Source of the DNA: Conidiobolus incongruus B7586
Lineage: Eukaryota > Entomophthoromycota > Entomophthoromycetes > Entomophthorales > Conidiobolaceae
Direction of reading: 5' to 3'
Assembly: GCA_000697335.1 (NCBI GenBank)
Contig: JNEM01016091.1
Location: 1-14,358 of the forward strand
Length of the DNA: 14,358 bases
The notes below the pieces were generated by a model. It did no database searches. It saw nothing but the letters and a program-made list of their open reading frames with translations, and was not told the DNA's origin. A program made the position numbers and the translations under genes. Positions 1 through 10,542 of this stretch are shown here, in pieces. Positions within the stretch are counted from its first letter, which is position 1. Each line of letters begins with the position of its first letter.

Positions 1-1303
1 AAGTTTGAAAAATTAGAAATTAAAAAATTTCTTATTTTTTTAATTCTATGGTAATAATTCTATTTTGCTAATTTATTAATTAAGTTTATAATTTATTAAT
101 ATAGTATAATAAAAATATTTTAATATTATCTTTTATAATATTTTTAATTATCTTAAATAATTATAAAATAATTAAAGTTATTTTTATAATAACTTATATA
201 ATATATTTTTTTATAAAATTTAAAAAAATAGTATGTAAAAAACATTATATAGATTTAATAAAAGATAGGGTAAAATTAAAATAACAAATAAACCACCTAA
301 GGTCAAGATATTCAAAGTATTAAATATAAATACCTTTATTAACATTATATAAAATTTATCATAAATACAAGCTTAATAATAAAAATAATTAATAGAAATT
401 AGGGAATCTAGTTAATTATAAAGATCTTGGAAATTATTATTTGATTTGTATATGAAAAAGTATTATTGGTGTGAAAAAATTCAAATAAAAATATTATTGG
501 ATAGTTAAAAACCTATTGTTTAGGATTATGATATAATTATAAAATTATAAATTAATTGAATTATATAATAATTTAATAACACTCATTTTTAATCAAATAA
601 TATTATGAAAAATTATTTGAAATTAATTATTAATATTAATATATATTTATGAATTTTATAATTTATATTTAATAAGTTTAAAATAAATACTTATATGGTT
701 ATATTTATAAAATAATAAAATTTATTTTAAACTTGATTTTTCGATAGTTATTATGTTTAATATGATTATAATTTGAATCAAATTTTGGTAAATTAAAGCA
801 CTTTAATTATTTATATTATATTTAACTATTGTGAAATGATATTTCTTGATTGTCATACTATATATAATCAAAAGCAATAATAACAATAAAAAATTAAAAT
901 TAATAACCAATAATATTATAATATTTACATTAATATTAATGATTAGGAATCAATTTTATTATTGAGTTATAAAAAGATTTGTATGATTAATAATTTAAAT
1001 TAATATAAAAATATAAAATAAAAGTAGTTATAAAACCAGCAAATTAAATAAGTAATAAATATTATTCTTATTAGTGCTTACAAAAACATGTAATAATTGA
1101 TATGAGTATATAAATATTTCTATAACTTTGACTGTAAAATGTATTATGAAAAGATTAGAACATTCATTTGACTATAAAATAATATAGCATTTTGGATGAA
1201 CTAAATAATGATAGTAATAGAATATTGAAATACTGATATAAAAAAAATAAAACATATAGAAATAGATGAAGGAAAATGGCTGGGCTGTACATTAGGATAA
1301 TGA
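1..1303. other. AT-rich intergenic spacer, no gene seen
   Basis: This stretch is very AT-rich, with many runs of A or T and no open frame that has an ATG start and a protein-like composition. The last 100 bases lie downstream of the GYF gene, which reads leftward, and should hold its 3' UTR. I see no clear AATAAA on the minus strand there. On the plus strand G modestly exceeds C through much of it, so the coding strand of the GYF gene is C-richer past its stop. No tRNA-like or repeat structure stands out. Confidence 0.7.
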
Positions 1304-4046
1304 TTATAAAGTAGCCTTCTTCTTTCCCTTCTTTCCAACCACTTGAAAACCAGTGTCTTTCTTTTGAGAAGACAAAGTTGGCTTGGAAGTATTTTGATCG
1401 TTGATATATCCACAATCCTGCTTACGACGCTTAATGAACTCATCGGCAAATCGACTTCCGTCTAAAAAGTTGGTGCTATTGGGGTCTTGGCCATGGTACA
1501 GAGTCTCTTGGACAATTTCATAGAAAGCAGAGGTAGGATTCAAGGGGAAAGAGAGCAAAACTGCAAGGAAATCGGGAGGATGGATACCTCGGATGTGCTT
1601 CAAAGTGGATTCTGCCCACTGGGTAAAAGCAAGAGATGGCTGGGGAGGGTTCTCGGGATCGATCGGAGTGCGACCTTTAGCTGGCTGTGGATGCTTAGGT
1701 GCTGAACTAGTTTGAGTGGAGTTGGCTGTGGAAAACTTGGGAAATTGGTCGCTAATGTCATTGGAATATTTATTATCGCTATCCCAGTCAAAAGAGGTTT
1801 GAGAGCGAGGTGTAACTCCAGTAGAAGCCATCGAGCGTGCATTGGTAGGACGTGCGCTAGCAACACTAGCCCATGCACTACCAGTTGGTTTGGCTACCGT
1901 ATCAGCATAACGTTTTGAGACATTGGATGTATTGTTGGAGCGCTCCAAAGCCTTTTGACGCTGAGCCCTACGATCAGCTTCCTCCTGCTCCTCTTGTTGA
2001 ATCTCCAAGAGACTCTTTTTGGTGGTAACTCGGCTTTGCCACACAGGAGTAGTAGGAGCTGGTGGAATGAGAGTGCCAATAGGCTTTGTGGGAACAACTG
2101 GAGAAGGAGTTTGATTCTTAGAATTCGCTGGAGGTTTTTCGATGGCATCTGGAGATGATGGATGATCAGAAGAATTAATGTCTTCATCATCTTGACTACT
2201 AGTTTCGGCTGATTCATGGACAGGCTCTATCGATTCGGACCTGGTTTCTGGAAGTACGGGATCGGAAGATTCTGGCTTTTGATCCTCTTGAGATTCTTCC
2301 TCAGCCTGCTCGTGAGGACTTGTGACAGATTCATCCGCTGTAGTTGTACTGGGCTCAACTTCGGGAGTTTGTTCGCGGTCAATCTGAAGTTTATTGATAT
2401 CTTCGGAAAGCTGATTCTCTTGGGTATTCGCAGACTCTTCGACTGGTTGTTCCACTTTCAGAGATTGTTCGCTACCAGCAATGCCTCCTGCCTCAGATTG
2501 AGTGGTATCAGGGTGTTGATCGGAATTAAGAGGATTCCAGGGAGATTGCTGTTGGTATGGCGCATGGGCTTGGCTGGAGAGCCAAGATAAGGAATGATCT
2601 GAGTGAGTTTGTCGGAATGGTGGGCGTGGGTCGGCGTTATAATAGTTTTTGGCAAAGGGTTGCTGGTGTGAAACGCCAAAGTGATGTGACATGTCCCCAA
2701 AACCAAAATTGCTCATAGGTTGGGCTTGGAAGTGATGGCGATCAAGCAAACTTGAATAGCCCGAATATGGATCGTGCTGAGGCAATCGAGGGTTGTTATA
2801 CGAAGATTGGAAGTATGCAGCAGGATCGTGGTAGTTGACTTCGTTAGGCTCCAAGGAATAAGGAGAGGTGCTGCCTAGTCCGGATCGATATGGATCCTGA
2901 GGCTTGGTAGCATATTGGGGATGACTGCGAGCGTTGCGAGGGGTTTTAATGGTCCTCAAGTGGGAAGCACGGGAAGGAGTTAAGAAAGGGTGTGTTTCAT
3001 TTCCAACCCTTGATATCAAATAAGCTAAGGGCTCAAATGTGGTCTCCTCTTCTCTCTTAACTGGAAGATCGAGAGTAAAATAGCCATTGACATACCATTC
3101 CTGCATGTCTTCGCCTTTGAAAGGACCTTGGATTTCACCCTGGACATCCATATAATACCAGTTAGAAATGCGAGGAGGCTGGATAGGTTGCTCGCCATCA
3201 AAGGTAGGAAGGTTAGAAAGAATATTTCTTAAGGGAGTGCGATCGTTGGCAGTGGAGGTGGTGGTTGCAGAGAGATCAGTCGAGTCGTCCCATTCCGACG
3301 GATGAGGTATGAACGAGAGCGAGTCTTCGTTCGCTGGGTTGGGTACGCTGGTGGGGTTGGCAGGCGAGGAGTTAGTAGGCAGAGGTTCAAGCAAATCGGA
3401 TGGGTCACCTTCGATTTGAAAAACACCGTCCCTAGTAAAAACTCCAATGTTGTTTTTGTTGACTGAGCCCCAGTCTGGATTACTTTGGAACTGGGACTTG
3501 GGAAGTGTGGAGTTAGCGGAATGATGATTTCTGTTGAGGTTGGGCTTGTTGTTGCGGTTTTGATGCTGGTGGGTGCCTCTGCCTACGCCAATAGTGTGGT
3601 TATTGTGAGGAGTCTTGCGATTAGGTTGGCTGTTAATTGATCCACTGGCCATGAGCTTAGTTTCTAGTTCAGATAAAGGAGTATGTGAAACAGGGATAAG
3701 AGGTTCATTGGCTGTAACATATTCATGACTTTCGAAGTTATGAGGAATCGGAAAGTTTTGAAATAGATTTAAAATTTGATCTTTGCTATATTTTAAAGTG
3801 ATATTTCCTTCATCATCAACCTGACCACCAAGCCCAGTAACTATATCCCCACTATTTGGCTCAGTTTTTTTAATACCAGGTGCGGCCACAGAGGAATAAG
3901 AGAATTTATTTAAATCAGAAAGAGTGTTTTTGTCGGTGACGTTGGATTGCTTTTGTCTCCTGTATATTGGAATTATTTAGCTATTATATTGGTCAAAGCA
4001 TTAGATCTTACCAGTCAGAAGAAAATTTGATTGGATTAGAAGTCAT
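1304..4046 (-). CDS. GIGYF/Smy2-family GYF-domain protein (translation repression / mRNA decay adaptor), two exons
   Basis: The joined CDS is 4046-4012 plus 3959-1304, giving 896 residues. The GYF domain lies at about residues 277-337 and fits the signature W-x-Y, GPF, M-x2-W, GYF exactly. An Asp four residues after the first Trp and a short first loop mark the SMY2 subtype, which binds PPG-hydrophobic peptides. An N-terminal eIF4E-family-binding-like motif, KYSKDQILNLF, sits near residues 68-78. It is followed at about 97-122 by a block (EPLIPVSHTPLSELETK...) that, from memory, resembles the 'PL..LEPLTEEE' block of animal GIGYF. A Gln/Ser/Pro-rich low-complexity linker and an acidic Ser/Glu-rich tract (about 505-615) come next. 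A charged helix starting KKSLLEIQQEEQEE (about 659-690) is followed by a conserved-looking C-terminal module (about 788-860, with FLAVLLSFPLNP and RFADEFIKRRK) and a basic tail, FQVVGKKGKKK. Family members act in the cytoplasm as adaptors that bring cap-binding or decay factors to mRNAs, including mRNAs with stalled ribosomes. The start is ATG at 4046, with an in-frame TAA two codons upstream and purine at -3. A one-exon model would begin only at an internal GTG at 3889. The role is inferred from the family; family membership is well supported. Confidence 0.92.
3960..4011 (-). other. 52-nt spliceosomal intron in the GYF gene
   Basis: Read on the minus strand, the intron starts GTAAGA and ends ATACAG, with a branch-like GCTAAAT about 17 bases before the end. 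Splicing joins TG from exon 1 to G of exon 2, making a Trp codon (…SSDW|RQKQ…). It connects a 12-codon ATG exon in frame with the 884 codons of exon 2. The length is typical of compact fungal introns. No transcript was available to confirm it. Confidence 0.85.
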
Positions 4047-4130
4047 TGCTTAAGATTTTTAACTAGTCTAACGCATTATTAATACTTCATTTAAGCGCTG
4101 CGGTTCTATTGTATACTTACATATCTCAAT

Positions 4131-4139
4131 TTATATATA
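4131..4139 (-). promoter_or_regulatory. Candidate TATA element of the GYF gene
   Basis: TATATATAA on the minus strand lies about 85-93 bases upstream of the ATG at 4046. The background is so AT-rich that such strings occur by chance, so position is the only support. An isolated GC-rich string, AGCGCTGCGG (plus strand, 4094-4103), lies between it and the start and could be a factor site. Confidence 0.3.
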
Positions 4140-6432
4140 GACAATATTTTATAATGTACTTTGTCAACTGTTATCAAGTCAATAATATTTTATTTATACT
4201 CATTATAGTTTAGAGTTCAATCCGATTCAATTAATTGATTTATGGGATATTTTATAAGTTAGATTTAAGATAATCAGAAACTTGGAATTGGTAAAATTTT
4301 CAGTATTCTTTATTATTAAATTTTCAACTTTTAATTTTTAATTCAACTAGTCAATATATAAAAAATCAAAAAATTGTTTATTTCATTTTTTTCTCTTACA
4401 TACCTTAATTACTTGATTAAATGCCAGGGATAAAATCAATATTTCTACAAATATCTATCAAAATATATGTTGATTATAATCAAAATTAATCAAATAAATA
4501 TTTTATATGGTATTTTATCACAAAAATTTATTTTAGTTTATAAAGAAATTTTCTCATTTATAAAAAAATTATTTCTAATAGTATTAATTGCAGAATTTAT
4601 ATTTAAGAAAATTAAAATATATATTACATGAAATACTTAATTTAAGGAACATATTTTAAACGATTATAATGTTAAAAATTTTATAGCTGAATTTGTTATC
4701 GAATCTTGTTATTTTAATTCGTATATCACTATGAATTTTATAAATGCCGATTCTTATCCTGTTATTAAAAATCTAAATTAATCATATAATTAGAACCACT
4801 AATTCTGTTATTTTCATTATATCAATATAGGCCAATTATAAAATATCTTTATACTCGAAGAACGCTAAGTTGAATTAAAATCTAAAAATGGAATTTAATT
4901 AGAAATAAATGAAATAATGATTTTTTCATATTTATTAAAATTTACTATCTTAATATTTGTACTATTAAACTTTTGATATTATTATTTAAATTATATGTAT
5001 GTAACATATAAGTTTTTGTTAATAGTTTTATCTAAAATTATCCCCAATGTTATGAGTTAAATATACTTATACTAATATGTCAAAATCAAATATTAACATT
5101 TAATAGCTAACCTTGATTTTGACAATCAAAAGGCATTATTTTCAATATTATATCCATGATCTGAATATGATGATTCAATTTATTCATATTATCAACGTAA
5201 TCATCATAAATCAAATATTATTCAAATGTCATTTTATAATTAATATATATTTTAAAAAAACAAGACTTGAATATTTAATGATATTTTATTATATATATAA
5301 TATTTCTGATAGTTATCTTAATGAAAAAATACTCACTTTGCAGAGTATTATTATATTAAAATTTAATCATTTTAATAGAAATGAATTATTTCGTTGAATA
5401 TTGTAATTATACTTGAATAATATTTTAAATTCAAAACTAAATTATATAAATTTATTTACAATGATAAAAATACTTTTTAGATACCCTGATATAAAATTGA
5501 TAATAACTCAATTTATCATAAATTTTGAACTTTATCCCTTTTATAAAAAATATTATGGGTGATAAATATTTTTGTTTTGTCTCAATTTATTTTCATTGGT
5601 AATAACCTATAAGTTCGTTTTTACAATAATGAGTATTGCAGATATTTAAGTTAATATTAAATAACTTGATATATATGATTTTAATATAATATATAATACT
5701 ACTGATGTGTTAAATTTCTTCAATCAAATAACAACTACTTTATACTTTTAAATAATATTGTTCAGATTCTAATGCGTGAATTTTTTACATAATTTCATAT
5801 TTCTTTAATATTCCTTAAATTATGCATTTTTATGCAAAAATCAATATTGCAATTTAATTTATATGGAATTTCACTGTTATACATCACTATTATTTTTTCA
5901 GATTTAAAAATATTCCTATTAAATTTATATCATTGTGGATACTATTTATTTTCAATTATTATATTGAGTTCTTTAATAAAATTAATAATTTAATTATAAA
6001 ATTGGTTATAATCAACATAGTTAATAATATTTTTTGGATGTATTTAATCCTTAGCATATTTAAAATAAAAATATAATTTGAATATTATGGTTAAATATAA
6101 AATAATAAATTATATTAGATTAATAAATATTTAATAATCCTTTAAAATATATTTTAAATATCATAAAATGTAATTAATCAAGATTTTTAGCTATTTTAAT
6201 TAATAATAAATATAATTTCTTATTGGTCAATATTTTATATTCTTTCAATTTAACTTGGAAAAAAGTTTAGAATATATTATAATACATATATATTACGTTA
6301 TTGTACTTATAATATAATAATAATAAGTTAATTTATTTCGTGATTACTATGGTTAAAAAATATAATATATTATGAAAAAATCAATAATATTGAATAAAAT
6401 AATTTAATTTTCAAAAAAAATAAAAACAATTA

Positions 6433-6458
6433 ATATAAATATATAAATATATAAATAT
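6433..6458. repeat. Short ATATAAAT tandem repeat
   Basis: About three copies of an 8-base unit of the ATATAAAT type, with approximate ends. Such microrepeats are common in DNA this AT-rich, and no function is suggested. Confidence 0.45.
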
Positions 6459-6552
6459 AAAATATATAATAATTACTTTTGATGATATCAATTTTGTGAA
6501 TAATATTCTATTTTTATAAATATAAAGAATTAAATATAATATTATGATAAAT

Positions 6553-6800
6553 TCAAACTTTTATTAGAGCCATGTCCCATATTTCTTCCCTAATCTGATT
6601 AATCATTAAATATCTAGAAAATTCAGGCAAAATTAAGATCTTTCAAAAGTCTTCTTAATACTTAAATATGAGATAATATCTGTAGCCTAAAATAAAACTT
6701 GTTCCTTCTTATCCAATTCACATATTTCTTCACTCGTATCCTTTGCTAACTGATTGAATTGGTTATTCCTTTGAGATTGATCAGTTATACAAGATTGTTA
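6553..6800 (-). pseudogene. Possible decayed coding fragment, family unknown
   Basis: GC rises here to about 22-33% by line, compared with about 13% in much of the surrounding desert. On the minus strand several adjoining stretches read as ordinary mixed-composition protein rather than Ile/Asn/Lys noise. The last of them, 6642-6553, includes PEFSRYLMINQIREE before its stop. No family was recognised. The fragment is broken in several places and is clearly not a working gene. A transposon or other mobile-element remnant is one possibility; chance is another. Confidence 0.25.
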
Positions 6801-7598
6801 GATATGATAAATATATATTTTATTTATTAGTATTAAATTGTTCGAATTTCAATAATTGGCTTTACATTGGCTCAAATATAATATCAATAATATATATATC
6901 AATATATAATTAATATATAAAAATTATAATATCAGTTATATTTCAAAAATCAAAAAATATCTGTTAAATATAAAAATTGAGTAAATAAGAATTGGAATCA
7001 CTTAAAATTACAAATTTAAATATTAAGCGAATATATAATGATAATAATATATATTTATATATTTTCCATTCTATTTTTTTTGTTAATTTTATAATTTTAT
7101 AATTTTATTAGAGAATAATGAAATATAACTATATAAACCTATTTATTGAAATAATCTATTTTTAGCTCTTGAAGATTTTTATCATATAATATTGGGTTGA
7201 ATATTTAATTATTTATTAAAAACAATGGATACTATTCGAAAATAAATATATATTCAAATTTACCTTTTCAAAATATTAAATGCAACCCATATATGAAGAA
7301 GTTTAAATTGGTTTTTATAAAGGTTTTTTGTTCTATTTATCATATATATTCAAAAGTATATGTATTATGAAAAATACGAAATAAATATTATATGCTTTAT
7401 TGAATGTCCTGGGTCATAATAATATGAAATTATCATATAATCATTAAGCTAGATATATATCATATTGACAAAATAGTTATCAATCGCAATATATTTGTAT
7501 ATTTGTCATTCAATAATATTTTAAAAAATTATAAATATACAATTCTATTAAACAGAAGATTTATATAAATTCTGTAATTTTTGGATTTATAAAGTAAA

Positions 7599-7601
<3 letters not shown>

Positions 7602-7635
<34 letters not shown>
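7602..7635. repeat. Perfect (AT)17 microsatellite
   Basis: An uninterrupted run of 34 alternating A and T, the longest pure dinucleotide run in the window. It is likely to vary in length by replication slippage and can extrude as a cruciform. No nearby gene suggests a function. Confidence 0.95.
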
Positions 7636-7638
<3 letters not shown>

Positions 7639-8383
7639 ATATTTTTGATGTTTTTAGTAGTTTGTTTGGGTATATATCAGGTAAAACATCAAAAAGTTTT
7701 ATTATAAAATATTACTATAATATTTTGTTTTTGAGATTTATCTGTAAAAAATCATGAATCAAATTTGCAAAGATTAAAACAAACTTTTTAAAGGAAATAT
7801 ATAAATATCTATAATTAACTCACATTATAGTTCTACTAACTTGCCCTGTCACTAAAAATAAATTTAGATTTTAGTTACAAAATGAGGTTTTTCCAATGAA
7901 CATTCATTTAAAACAGTGTAGAATTCAAACTAGATTGAAAAAAATATCAGATATGAACATTCAATAAGAATTGAATAATATCATGAGCTTATATTCAATT
8001 CATGTTTTATTCATTTAGATAGATTAAATTATAATTTTCTTTCGCCTTTATTTAAGAAAGTTGAATTTAATTGAAATGGTATTGAGTAGATTATATTTAT
8101 TTATAATGTAAACTATATAGGCATCAAATGAAATATTAATAAATTGAATTAGTTACTTTAAAACATTATTCATATTTATAAAATTACTATATTTAATTGA
8201 TTTTAGTAAATTATGATATGGACAAAATTTATTACGTAATTTAAACAACGGTGAATAAATGAAATATAATAATGATATTGGATTAATTATTATATATTTT
8301 ATATAATCATAAAGCTTTCAAAAGTTATAACAAATACCATTTCATTTATGCTTGACTTATTTTTAAATTGATCTCTTCCAGAA

Positions 8384-8548
8384 TCATATCTTTAATTTTA
8401 ACATAAAAACGCGGTACAAATATTTTCTAAATCCGGACAAATTCTTATAATCTACAAAGGTTTAATACTGCCGTTTAGCTATTTCAAAACAATTACAAAT
8501 TACAGTTCTAAAATTTAATTTTGAACATTTGTCAAGCAATCGAGAACG
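8384..8548 (-). pseudogene. Second possible decayed coding fragment, family unknown
   Basis: A minus-strand frame of about 55 codons is almost free of stops in a locally GC-raised patch, where several stops would be expected. It contains stretches such as KNLSGFRKYLYRVFMLK. There is no ATG-led gene and no recognised family, and chance is a serious alternative. It is the same strand and the same kind of signal as the island at 6553-6800. Confidence 0.18.
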
Positions 8549-9140
8549 TTAATATGCTAAAAAGTTTATTAACCAAATTTATATAATTAATCTTAGCTGA
8601 TTAACTTTCAAATGTAATCAAGATTAATAATACTAAATAAAATTAGAAGATTAAGCTATATTAAATTAGCAATCATAAGAATTAAAGCTATTAATAGACA
8701 CTTCATAAAATCATTATCATGATTTTTATGAATTAATTTATACTTAAGCTGATATATGATTAAATCCTAAAATCATTTTTATATTTATCATTATAATTGA
8801 TTTCAAATAAGTTTATAAATATAAATTTATTGAGAAAATTGATATATTATTGCAAATAATTAAAATATCAATGGGAAAAAGAGAGAAAATAAGGTAACAG
8901 CTCATTTAACATAACCATAGTTGGTACATGAATGACTTAGAAATCAATACAAATAATGATTCTATAATAAGAAATATGAATTTTAGGAGTGATGATAATT
9001 TTATCATATTGTTAACAGTACTATGGGAATTAATCAATTACCCTCACTTTTATTATAAATAATTGATATTTCAAATTAATAAAAACTTAATAACATCAGT
9101 TGTATTCTATCATTGATTAAATATTCAAGAAAATTGAAAT

Positions 9141-10430
9141 AAAAAAAGTAGTTTAATCCTAATAATAGAGTTAAGAAAAATGACTGAACCGTTATTAATG
9201 TGATGTAATTTAAATTTAAAGAATTGATTGGCTAATGTTTTGTGGAAAAATGGATGATACTTAAAATTGGAATCGAAGAAAAGTTTAAAATCCAGAATCA
9301 TATAATGATATTTCAGAAAAAGAATTAAACAAAGATTATGAATTTATTCGAATAATGATTATATTGAATTGTTAAATGAAAGTTTAGAAAAGTTATAATA
9401 TACATAGATGAAAGTTTATTAGTTTTAAAAAGCCTTGGGAAGTTATGATTGAGTTATAATCTTAAACTATTAAGCTAATTGGTGATGAGTTGGTCCAAAA
9501 TCAAATTGAACTTTGATATATTGAAATCAAGATATGAAATATTCATAATAATTTTGAAAAATAGTTAATAATTAGAAATATTTTGTTAAAAATTATAAAA
9601 TATCAAATATTAATGCTAGGCGATTTTGTAGTTATATATTGCAATTGAAATTAATATAAACAGCTGTTGTATAAATATAAAGTAGATGATTTTGGTATTA
9701 TTTTGATATAAAAAACAAGAATTGAATATCTAAAATAAATAAAAGGAATAATATTCAGAATTTAATAAAATTGTTAAATCAACAAGACTAGTAGTTTATT
9801 TATATATCAGAATTCAATTTAATAAATAAATAGAATATAGTTGTGAAAATTAAATAATATGAAGTTAAATTGGAGTTTTTATTTTGAAAGGAGCTCAAGT
9901 GATCAATTTCTATTATTTAGGCGAGATTGTAAAGTGGTTTAACATCGCTTACAAATTATCAAAGAGGCTAATAAATACGTTATCTTTAGAAGATAATCTA
10001 ATATTCAGCATTGCATTACAGATTAATGGTTGAGTGGATGAGTCTTACTGAAATGACAGATTTCGGTGTCACTAACTAAAGTATGATCTAATAATCATCA
10101 AAAGTTGATTGAGCAAGGAACTGCGTAATGCAGAAAAAGTGATTGATCAATAGAGATATTGAAGTGTGAATGATAGTAATTTGTGGTACCTGAGAGATAT
10201 CATTTAATTCGCAGAGTTCAATTTATGGATAACAAGAATGGCGTTTGTGTAATATATTATTGAGTGTAATTGGGGTGGATAGCAAATATTTTTATCCGGT
10301 TAGGAGTAGGTGTAAAAATAGCTGACCAATGGGTGAGTGAGTTTAACGGATATTGAGTGTGTATGATGGTACAAACAGGTATTTCGAATGAGTACGTGTA
10401 CAGATATCTGGTGAGATATATAATATCAAA
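9141..10430 (+). promoter_or_regulatory. G-skewed upstream region of the wall-protein gene
   Basis: From about 9140 the plus strand carries far more G than C. By hand count, 10021-10440 has about 100 G against under 40 C. GC reaches about 35-43% per line just before the gene. This is probably the regulatory region of the strongly codon-biased gene downstream. Small hairpins can be drawn: TTATCTT/AAGATAA at 9980-9996, and two mutually exclusive ones at 10048-10071. No factor site can be named with confidence. Confidence 0.45.
9869..10320 (+). pseudogene. Possible decayed coding remnant upstream of the wall-protein gene
   Basis: A 54-codon open stretch without ATG runs from 9869 to 10033, with a normal-looking residue mix (for example YYLGEIVKWFNIAYKLSKRL). 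Further protein-like stretches follow in various frames to about 10320, including LTEMTDFGVTN and VNDSNLWYLRDII. I recognise no family. The tract is broken in several places and cannot encode a working protein. The raised G content alone could produce some of this appearance. Confidence 0.25.
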
Positions 10431-10441
10431 TATATATATAA
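10431..10441 (+). promoter_or_regulatory. Candidate TATA box of the wall-protein gene
   Basis: TATATATATAA lies about 102-112 bases before the ATG, at the point where the G-rich upstream tract gives way to an A-rich leader. That leader, roughly 10442-10480, is rich in AAG, ACA and CAAA, as in leaders of strongly expressed fungal genes. It ends with TTTAA-type repeats at about 10511-10530. No transcript start is known. Confidence 0.45.
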
Positions 10442-10542
10442 ATGTAAGAAAAAGAAAACACAAACTCAAACGAAATTAAACCTTTGTTGGGATTTCTGAT
10501 TATTTATATTATTTAATTTAATTTAATTTCATAAATTTAATA

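Larger units (their letters stand above)
4047..9140. other. Large AT-rich gene desert
   Basis: About 5 kb of extremely AT-rich sequence with no convincing gene. The longest open stretch, at 5113-5397 on the plus strand, has a TTG rather than ATG start and a low-complexity Ile/Tyr/Phe/Asn translation expected of AT-rich noise. Two short islands of higher GC (6553-6800 and 8384-8548) read as weakly protein-like on the minus strand and are listed separately. The stretch could be decayed transposon DNA, mutated repeat DNA (RIP-like) or ordinary AT-biased spacer. The sequence alone does not decide. Confidence 0.7.

Noticed and set aside
1487-2590. Plus-strand open frames antisense to the GYF gene
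   Set aside because: Short, overlapping and fully inside a well-supported gene on the other strand.
3889-3891. GTG at 3889 as start of the GYF protein
   Set aside because: The frame continues open upstream to a good splice acceptor, and a spliced ATG exon joins in frame. GTG starts are not expected for a nuclear gene.
5113-5397. 94-codon plus-strand open frame in the desert
   Set aside because: TTG start, Ile/Tyr/Asn/Phe-rich translation typical of AT-rich noise, and no higher GC than its surroundings.
9149-9480. Plus-strand purine-rich stretch with short protein-like pieces
   Set aside because: Lys/Glu/Asn-rich pieces arise readily from A- and G-rich noise; no stretch is long or mixed enough to support a remnant.
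9921-9990. tRNA-like start (GCGAGATTGTAAAGTGGTTTAAC)-type string
   Set aside because: It resembles a D-arm, but no TTCGA-type T-arm, matching acceptor stem or anticodon arm follows.
10257-10469. 70-codon minus-strand open frame upstream of the wall-protein gene
   Set aside because: Starts at TTG with no ATG, has low similarity to any protein type, and lies in promoter DNA. The strong G skew of the plus strand removes stops from the complementary frames.
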